Source: Leptodontidium sp. MPI-SDFR-AT-0119 (Eukaryota; Ascomycota; Leotiomycetes; Helotiales; Leptodontidiaceae). From it: DNA of 64,000 nucleotides. Where the stretch lies: positions 124,001-188,000 of the forward strand of contig JAHLEZ010000039.1 in NCBI GenBank assembly GCA_020726505.1, given 5' to 3'. The translations under genes were made by a program, and so were the position numbers. Under the pieces are notes generated by a model. That model was given only the letters and a program-made list of their open reading frames with translations. It had not been told where the DNA came from and did no database searches. How positions within the stretch are numbered: position 1 is the stretch's first letter; each line of letters opens with the position of its first letter. This document shows positions 57,624-64,000 of the stretch, piece after piece.

Positions 57624-58902
57624 ATGACACTGATGTCTGGAAACAGCGAGAGACGGTCGTCCCCCGATAACCGCTCGGTGAAGCGCCAGAGTAAGTCAGC
57701 CTGTCTGGATGTTCTACGCTGTTGAGGGGGATCTGGGAGAAGGGTTTTTTGCTTCTCCTTTCTTTCTTTCTTTTTCTGCCGCTGGAGATTGATGCTCGCC
57801 GCCTTCCCGTCGCCGCGTGCTGTTCTGTGCTGGGCTGGGCTGTCGCCTCCCGTGCGCGAGTCGACGACGGCTACCAGGCTACCAGGCACTACTACACCTC
57901 AAAAATTACTGCACCACCACTACCACCAAATCTATCTTTTCTCTTCCCCCTCCTCCTCTCTCTCCTCCACCAACCCGAAAACCCTTTCTCTCCGTCAACA
58001 CATACATACCTACCCCCTTCCTCTTCGCAGGCATTCTCTGGGTTATTCAACATAATACCATACGTTCCTCGCACAGCCCGCTGATCGTCGCAATGTCAGG
58101 AACCCAATCCCTTCCGCCGCCCGCCCTCCCTCAGCTCGTCGCAGAGCAGCATGTCCCAATCCCCTCGACCGACAAGGACACCCGCAGATTGATCGTCGTC
58201 CTCTCCAATGCCAGTCTCGAGACCTACAAGGCTAGCTTCGGTGGCAACAGACCGGGTGCCCAGCGTGAGGAGAAATATTCACTCTTGAACAGCGACGAGC
58301 ATATCGGTGTCATGCGCAAGATGAACCGCGATATCAGCGATGCCCGACCTGACATTACACATCAGGTTCGAGAGACTTGTGATCCAACATCACAGTGGTC
58401 GCCGTGCTAACGTAGTTACGTCTAGTGCCTCCTTACCCTGCTCGACTCTCCTATCAATAAGGCCGGAAAGCTACAAATCTACATCCATACCGCCAAAGGT
58501 GTTCTCATCGAAGTCAGCCCAACCGTCCGTATCCCACGTACCTTCAAGCGATTTGCTGGTCTCATGGTCCAACTGCTCCACCGTCTGTCCATCCGATCTG
58601 TCAACTCCCAGGAGAAGCTATTGAAGGTCATCGCAAACCCTATCTCTGATCACCTCCCTCCGAACTGCCGAAAGATAACCCTCAGTTTCGATTCCCCACT
58701 GGTGCGCGTTCGAGAATACGTGGAGACTTTGGACGAGAAGGAGAGCATCTGCGTGTTTGTTGGTGCCATGGCCAAGGGATCCGATAACTTCGCCGACCAA
58801 TTCGTCGATGAGAAGATCTCCATCAGCAACTACAGTCTCTCAGCAAGTGTGGCCTGCAGCAAGTTTTGCCACGCCGCTGAGGATGTGTGGGGCATTATCT
58901 AG
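57624..58902 (+). CDS. nep1: 18S rRNA pseudouridine N1-methyltransferase Nep1/Emg1
   Basis: Three exons (57624-57690, 58100-58365, 58426-58902) give 269 residues. Nep1 is a SPOUT-class enzyme that methylates a hypermodified pseudouridine of 18S rRNA and helps assemble the 40S subunit in the nucleolus. The N terminus is basic ([16 protein letters not shown]), a plausible nuclear signal. The catalytic domain is very well conserved: [140 protein letters not shown]. The first intron is long for this locus (409 nt). An in-frame ATG lies inside it just before the acceptor (58093), so unspliced transcripts could start there and encode a shorter N terminus. The second intron has an atypical donor, GTTCGA. 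Confidence 0.95.
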
Positions 58903-60500
58903 TCAGCCTCGTTGTTCTACACCCCCTGGAACCGAATGCCCCGGTCAAATCACTCGACAACGATAACGGAGCGCTTCGGTCTATATTCGAACTGGGTGGA
59001 GGCAAGGAGGAAGATTGGTCGATTTCAAAGGTGAAAGCGGGACCTGCGGTACAACGACGATCCTAACATCGTCTGTTCTACCTTGGGTCGCCGGGCTTGG
59101 GTGTCTGTGTGCTCAGTCGTTCTTTTTACAACACAAAAGATCAGGCGTTCAACATCAGATCCAAGACGCTTCAGTCGTCTTCGTAGGCCAACTCAACTTG
59201 GTCCTACATCTCTTTTGTCTTTATGATCCGGAAGCTTAGTAGCTTTCGGAAGTCACCTTTGCGAGATGGACATTTGCTGGATATTTCGCTGGGCCGCCTA
59301 GCTAAATCGTTTGAGCGCAAGCCCAGTCGTTGGGCTCAGTTGGCTTCTCACGCCATTCGCTAGTATCGATCTAGCCTCATGTATAGAAGACCTCGTTTAG
59401 CCAGAGGTCGATATGGGCGGAGCAAACCAAAAAAATAAGAGGGTCCATTCCATGACTGGCCAAAGCCTTCTTTCTGATCGCCTTAAAAATCCTTACGTGG
59501 ACATGAAATGGGACTATCATATATCTCTTCGGAGTCACATGCGAGTGTAACCATACAGAATGGTTCTATACTGATTGAAAGCCACAGATTTGTCTCGTCT
59601 CTAGCTGTCATTTGTTCCTCTGTTTCGCCTTGACGATATTCCCCACCAAGGCCATCAATTTGGCCGCGGGAACGAAACCCTATTCGACGACCACTGCACC
59701 TCCAGACCCAATCGCAGACTCGAGGCGATCGCACATATGCACCCGGACGCATCTCACGACTTATCGGGAGATCAACCGCTTCGGCCCAGTAATTCGCTCG
59801 GGAAACGTGGCATTCGGAGAGAAAAGCTACGGGGGTTCAGAAGGCCCGCCACCTGCGTTTGTGCCTGTCCGTTGCCCAACTGTGGGTTATGCCATGGCGA
59901 TGTCGCTGTGCTAGGCCGTGATGCGGTGCTGCAGAGGGCAATTGCTGGGAGTGAGTACATGAGGTACCAGTGCACGGAACTCGCAGGCGGTCGTGGCCAG
60001 CCCAACGACTGGTAACCAGACCACAGCCTCGAGGAGCACTGAAAGGGGTCCAGTCCTACGGTGATGGTGTTGTAGGTGGGTAGCACAGCGCACTGGACCT
60101 CTCGCTATCTCACTTCCCTACCACTTCCCTACCCAACCAGTGAGTGAGATATGGGTACTGCATCTGCAGAACCTTGACTCGCCTCATCTCATCTTGTCTT
60201 CCATGTCTCGTGTTGTCAGCTGCATTGCATTGCACTGACTGCACTTCATACATAACTTCGTCAGACCGCGGGAGGGAAAACTTCAGCTTCTTCTATATTT
60301 CTTCTATCGTCCCAGATCTACAGTACATACATATCGTCATCGCTCGCCCTCACACTCCAATATCTTCAGGACTAATATCTCATTGCAAAATTCTGTTATT
60401 AATTTTTCCCGATCCCGTCGTTTGTTTTGCTGCTTGATTGCTTTTTGTGCCGGCACGAGCCGTACCCCATCTTTTCGTTTGCATTTTCGCATTTTCCAAC
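58903..60500. other. Intergenic region between nep1 and the VOC gene
   Basis: About 1.6 kb with no supported coding region. Short frames at 59483-60093 on both strands overlap and have no family features. The last 250 bp is T/C-rich leader sequence. Confidence 0.5.
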
Positions 60501-62210
60501 ATGGCGACCGACCCGCCTTTAATACAAGTCGCGCATCTCCCCTCCGCAGCCTCATTCTACGGAGCCCTCACACAACCTCTCGGTCTGCAATTCCTCTCCG
60601 CAACCCCAGTTTCCCCAGCTTGTCTCCATTTTGGATACGTTCAACAAAGCTCCTCGGGCCCTCGAAAAATCACAGTCTTCACGGTTTCGCAGGCAGCTCA
60701 CCCCCGTCTGTCACATATCACACTATCTGCCCCAAGCCCGAAAGCAGTCTACGACTTCCACGGCAAGAGCCAACTGCTGAATCAGGATCGAGGGAGGGGT
60801 GAGAATACATTTGATCAGGACGACGACGAGGAACGAGCTCTCACGCGAGACTTCGATGGCAATATGATCGAAGCAGTCTACAGCACCCGAATATCACGAG
60901 GTGAAGCCCCTCGGGACACACTAGCCATCGAATCAGCCGGTCTAGACAAAGAGAGCAAACGGGTTCTAGAATGGCAGCAAGATGTTGCACGCAGCATCTC
61001 TGGATCCGAAGCACCACGCTCCCAAGCCGGTTCGCAAGTCTCCTACAGAGGAGAAGAACAAGCCGGCCCAGGTACATTCCGACGAGCAGATACCTTCCCT
61101 TCTGATTTCGGCCGCGAACGACCCATGCGTCTCGTCCGAAGAGAAACAGTAACAACAGAACACTATTCCCAAGCCGAGCGCGAACGCGAACGCAAGGAAG
61201 CTGCTTCGGGCGGTATAAGCGGCAAGGCTGTCATAGGCACACTACTGGGTGCTGCTGCTGGTGCAGCATTCGCTTATGCAATGACACGTTCCGAGTCACC
61301 TCCCACATCAACAATCACCACTCGTCGAGCCTCAGCACCACAATACACCCACGAGCCGATCCGCATGGAAGACCGCGAGCGGGTGATAGAAACACGCACC
61401 ATACCAGCACGTAGCTACGTGTCTGAGCGCGCGAGAGATCGTGACGTCCAGCCGAGATACGTTCAATACACCGTCACTGCGCCGCCGGCTAGGATCGCAG
61501 CACAGCCTGAACTGGCACGGATAGAAGAGCGCAGTCATGTGAGCACGCGCTCACGACGTAGTGGTGGGAAGGAGAGGGAGGGCAGTGAGGTCAGTAAACG
61601 GTATGAGCGCCCTCTTACTATCCTGCCTGCGCCGAGCAGGGACCGCAGTCCAGCTTCCCATGTCAGTCACCGCACGAGGAAGTCTGGGTCTGGAAGCGGA
61701 TCGGGCTCGAGTGTAGAGAGGGAGAGAAGGAGAGAGAGCCCGAGAGATAGAGATATGGAAAGAGAGGGTGAAAGCGAGTATATGTCAGCTAGGAGCCATC
61801 ACTCCGCTAGCACCATCAAGCCCGCTGTCCCGCAACCACCGAGTTCGAGAGTCAGTACGTCGACTATCCGAATCGTTCCCCAGCCACCTGATGCGAGGGA
61901 AGTGGATATCGAGCGAAAGAGCTACGTTTCTGAACGTGATCGTGATCGCGACGGTGGGCGAGATAGGGATTATGACAGGGAGAGGAGGAGTACCGTCTCG
62001 GCCCGTCAAGTCCCCCTCCCACCTTCCACGGTCATGAGCGCGCGCCAGGTTCCCTTGCCGCGTAGTATGGCTTCTGGAGGCGGCTATGCGGCTAGTGTAG
62101 CGCCGAGTGATAGCGTGAGCTCGGTGGGCAGTAAGAGGGAAAGGGAACGGCTGAGGGAGAGGATGCATGTGAGGGGACCAGCTGGGGGGGTTATGTGGGG
62201 TCATGGTTGA
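60501..62210 (+). CDS. VOC-fold protein with long Ser/Arg-rich tail
   Basis: A single exon of 569 residues from the ATG at 60501 (context AACATGG); the frame is open upstream but the VOC domain starts here. Residues 7-128 look like a vicinal-oxygen-chelate (glyoxalase/dioxygenase-type) domain: VAHLPSAASFYGALTQPLG, LHFGYVQQSS, HPRLSHITLSAPSPKAVYDF, ending TRDFDGNMIEAVYSTR, where the Glu is the usual metal-ligand position. The tail is disordered and charged, with many Arg/Asp/Ser and RERER-type stretches, and near-duplicate segments such as SARQVPLPPSTVM and SARQVPLPRSMA. Residues 239-262 (ISGKAVIGTLLGAAAGAAFA) form a glycine-zipper-like hydrophobic segment that could insert in or associate with a membrane. 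The substrate is unknown. The fusion of a VOC module to such a tail is the notable point. Confidence 0.82.
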   Translation: MATDPPLIQVAHLPSAASFYGALTQPLGLQFLSATPVSPACLHFGYVQQSSSGPRKITVFTVSQAAHPRLSHITLSAPSPKAVYDFHGKSQLLNQDRGRGENTFDQDDDEERALTRDFDGNMIEAVYSTRISRGEAPRDTLAIESAGLDKESKRVLEWQQDVARSISGSEAPRSQAGSQVSYRGEEQAGPGTFRRADTFPSDFGRERPMRLVRRETVTTEHYSQAERERERKEAASGGISGKAVIGTLLGAAAGAAFAYAMTRSESPPTSTITTRRASAPQYTHEPIRMEDRERVIETRTIPARSYVSERARDRDVQPRYVQYTVTAPPARIAAQPELARIEERSHVSTRSRRSGGKEREGSEVSKRYERPLTILPAPSRDRSPASHVSHRTRKSGSGSGSGSSVERERRRESPRDRDMEREGESEYMSARSHHSASTIKPAVPQPPSSRVSTSTIRIVPQPPDAREVDIERKSYVSERDRDRDGGRDRDYDRERRSTVSARQVPLPPSTVMSARQVPLPRSMASGGGYAASVAPSDSVSSVGSKRERERLRERMHVRGPAGGVMWGHG

Positions 62211-64000
62211 AGATGGATTGAAGGGTGGATGAGATATCGACAGAGTAGGAATGGCTTACAGGACAGCTAGGACTTTTTGGATTTGGATTTGGATTTGTTT
62301 GGGTTTGTGTTTGTGTTTGAGTGAGGTGCATTGGGAATGGAGTGTGAAGGCGTGGTAGATTTTGGGTGTTGAAATTTTGCCTTGGGGTTGGTTGACTTCG
62401 TTTTTTTCTCTTTCGTGGTGTTGTTATTTTATCTTTTATCTTTGTGTCTGTGTTTAGTGAGTTGGTGGAGTTGTGTTGCCTTAACAGTACACGTACATGC
62501 ATGGGCTACGCGAGCCTTGGGGTCCTCGTATGTATCTACTTATTTATCTCTTCACAGTTCTCCTTCGAACCGTTCTTCCACAATACAAGAATCATTTTCA
62601 ATGATTTTCCATAAGCCAGCCGCCCATTCGTGCAGAATAATAAATATTCCTTGTGCTTGCTTCTGTGAGCATTTCTTATCCTCGCTGGTCCCCGGCGATC
62701 TATTCCTCTCCACGCACGCACTTAGACATATTACTCAAATCAATCGCTTGATACCTCTATTGGACTCTCATCTTCGTCGTCTGTACACAGTAAGTATCTC
62801 CCCGAATGCGTTCTACTGTCTACAGCACGAAAACCTAGTGCGATTTACTACGAAGTAACCCCCGTCCGCAGGGTCCAGAAAAAGTCCTGCGTCGAGGGAT
62901 CGATCGCTCGATCCTTGCTCGCTGCCTGGGTTATTTTGCTGATTGGCACAGATTCCAGTCCATTGATTTTGCTGCCACTGCAATTCCTGTCACTACTTCC
63001 GGTAGCTCAATAGGTTCACACCGTGCAAATAGCAGGTTGCAAGTTTGGGGAAAGGCTCTTTATATCGGATATCTGGTCTTAGTATGGCTAGCGGAGTTTC
63101 CAGCTTTATGATGACTGGTACATCCTTGTGAGCTTTGATACATGTTACCAAGCCTGAGTAGGAAGATGCCGAACCTCACATGCGGGGTATCAGTACCGAA
63201 GGATATGATGGTACATATCCGTAGTTATGTCTGCTTTGTATGAAAGTTGGGGTGTTGGTTGGGATGTGCGTTGTTTGTGTAGGCTGCTCAGTGGTGGGTT
63301 TGTTTTGGCGTTGAGACTCGGGCTGCAATAAACTCGCGTTCGATCATTGTGGTCTGCAAGTTCTCCTTAAGCTATGATCATGATTAGTAAACAATGGAAA
63401 TGATACAGATTCACAAATGTAGGAGCACTTCGCACAAAGGGAGGAGCGCCGGAATGGCTTCATGGAAACTACCACTTCCGAATTGGGAAACACTAGCTCC
63501 CACGACTGACCAGCAGAACAGATCCGATCCCCTACCATTTAGGAGTCCAAGCGATATGCCCCTATCTTTTTAGGTTCCTAGGAACCCCTCCTTCTTAGCA
63601 GTTGAAGGTCTATTCGTAAGAACGAGATAGCCAATGCGTGTGATATTGAAAATACGGATTAGTGATCCTCTTTATACTAGAACTTTCCCCGCTCTCTTCC
63701 ATCGGACTTTGCCGCACAGACAGAGAAGATAACCTTTCGATTCTCCCATACTCCAATCATAGAGATAGTGGTTATACTGCCAGAGCCTGAGCACCAATTC
63801 CAATGCTGATAGGATAGTATATGCAAGTGCCGTGTGAGTGTTACTTCAAGCCGTGAAATAAGAGAGAGAAATAGCGACCCGTTATCATATGCTACTATGA
63901 TAAGAGAATGGTCTCCCTGGTACATTATGGGTGTGTTTCCAAGCGTTTGATTATACGAAGGCATGTCCTCTCACCAGGCTGGCGACAACTAAGCTCTCGT
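62211..64000. other. Right-edge intergenic sequence
   Basis: About 1.8 kb to the window end with no supported gene. GGATTTGG/GTTTGTGTTT-type repeats lie near 62275-62320, probably in the 3' untranslated region of the VOC gene. Confidence 0.45.

Noticed and set aside
58903..60500. Overlapping frames near 59483-60093
   Set aside because: No family features, both strands open, GC-rich local composition.
63001..63060. tRNA-like string GGTAGCTCAATAGGTTC
   Set aside because: Resembles a D arm only; no acceptor stem, anticodon arm or TTCGA loop can be folded around it.

Overview
The window is nuclear DNA of a filamentous ascomycete. Genes carry short introns (mostly 48-55 nt) with GTAAGT-type donors and CTAAC/CTGAC-type branch sites. 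The best-recognised proteins are typical of Pezizomycotina: a WOPR regulator, an Egh16/GAS1-type secreted protein, a CYP61 P450 and fungal-specific transcription factors. Resemblance of several proteins to those of Leotiomycetes (Botrytis/Sclerotinia relatives) is an impression from memory, not a search result.

Layout. 0.7-1.5 kb: a small gene with a STAND-type N-terminal domain and a repetitive acidic tail. About 1.5-23.7 kb: a region of some 22 kb whose only confident gene is a WOPR master regulator (Ryp1/Wor1/Sge1/Reg1 family, 16433-17890). About 15 kb of repeat-rich DNA lies upstream of it and 5.8 kb downstream. 23.7-28.1 kb: mitochondrial asparaginyl-tRNA synthetase (minus) diverging from a microbial-type PARG-domain protein (plus). 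30.9 kb: an intron-containing tRNA-Lys(CTT). 32.1-34.6 kb: a broken MDR oxidoreductase converging on an intact fungal transcription factor. 34.9-41.8 kb: the housekeeping pair sec24 (minus) and cft2 (plus) sharing a short divergent promoter. 42.2-43.4 kb: a proline-rich protein of unknown function. 44.9-48.9 kb: a CYP61 (Erg5-like) P450 with a Zn2Cys6 transcription factor just upstream on the same strand. 49.6-50.5 kb: an Avo2-like ankyrin protein whose start codon appears to be split by an intron. 51.6-52.7 kb: a secreted Egh16/GAS1-like protein. 57.6-58.9 kb: the Nep1/Emg1 rRNA methyltransferase. 60.5-62.2 kb: a VOC-domain protein with a long Ser/Arg/Asp-rich tail.

The housekeeping genes (sec24, cft2, nep1, AsnRS) mark ordinary chromosomal arm sequence. 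The accessory flavour comes from the WOPR regulator in its large non-coding territory, the decayed oxidoreductase beside a transcription factor, the P450 with its transcription factor, and the secreted Egh16-like protein. No transposon, CRISPR array or rRNA gene was recognised. Exon structures were assembled by eye from open frames, GT/GC-AG sites and frame closure; every multi-exon model given as closed sums to a whole number of codons.
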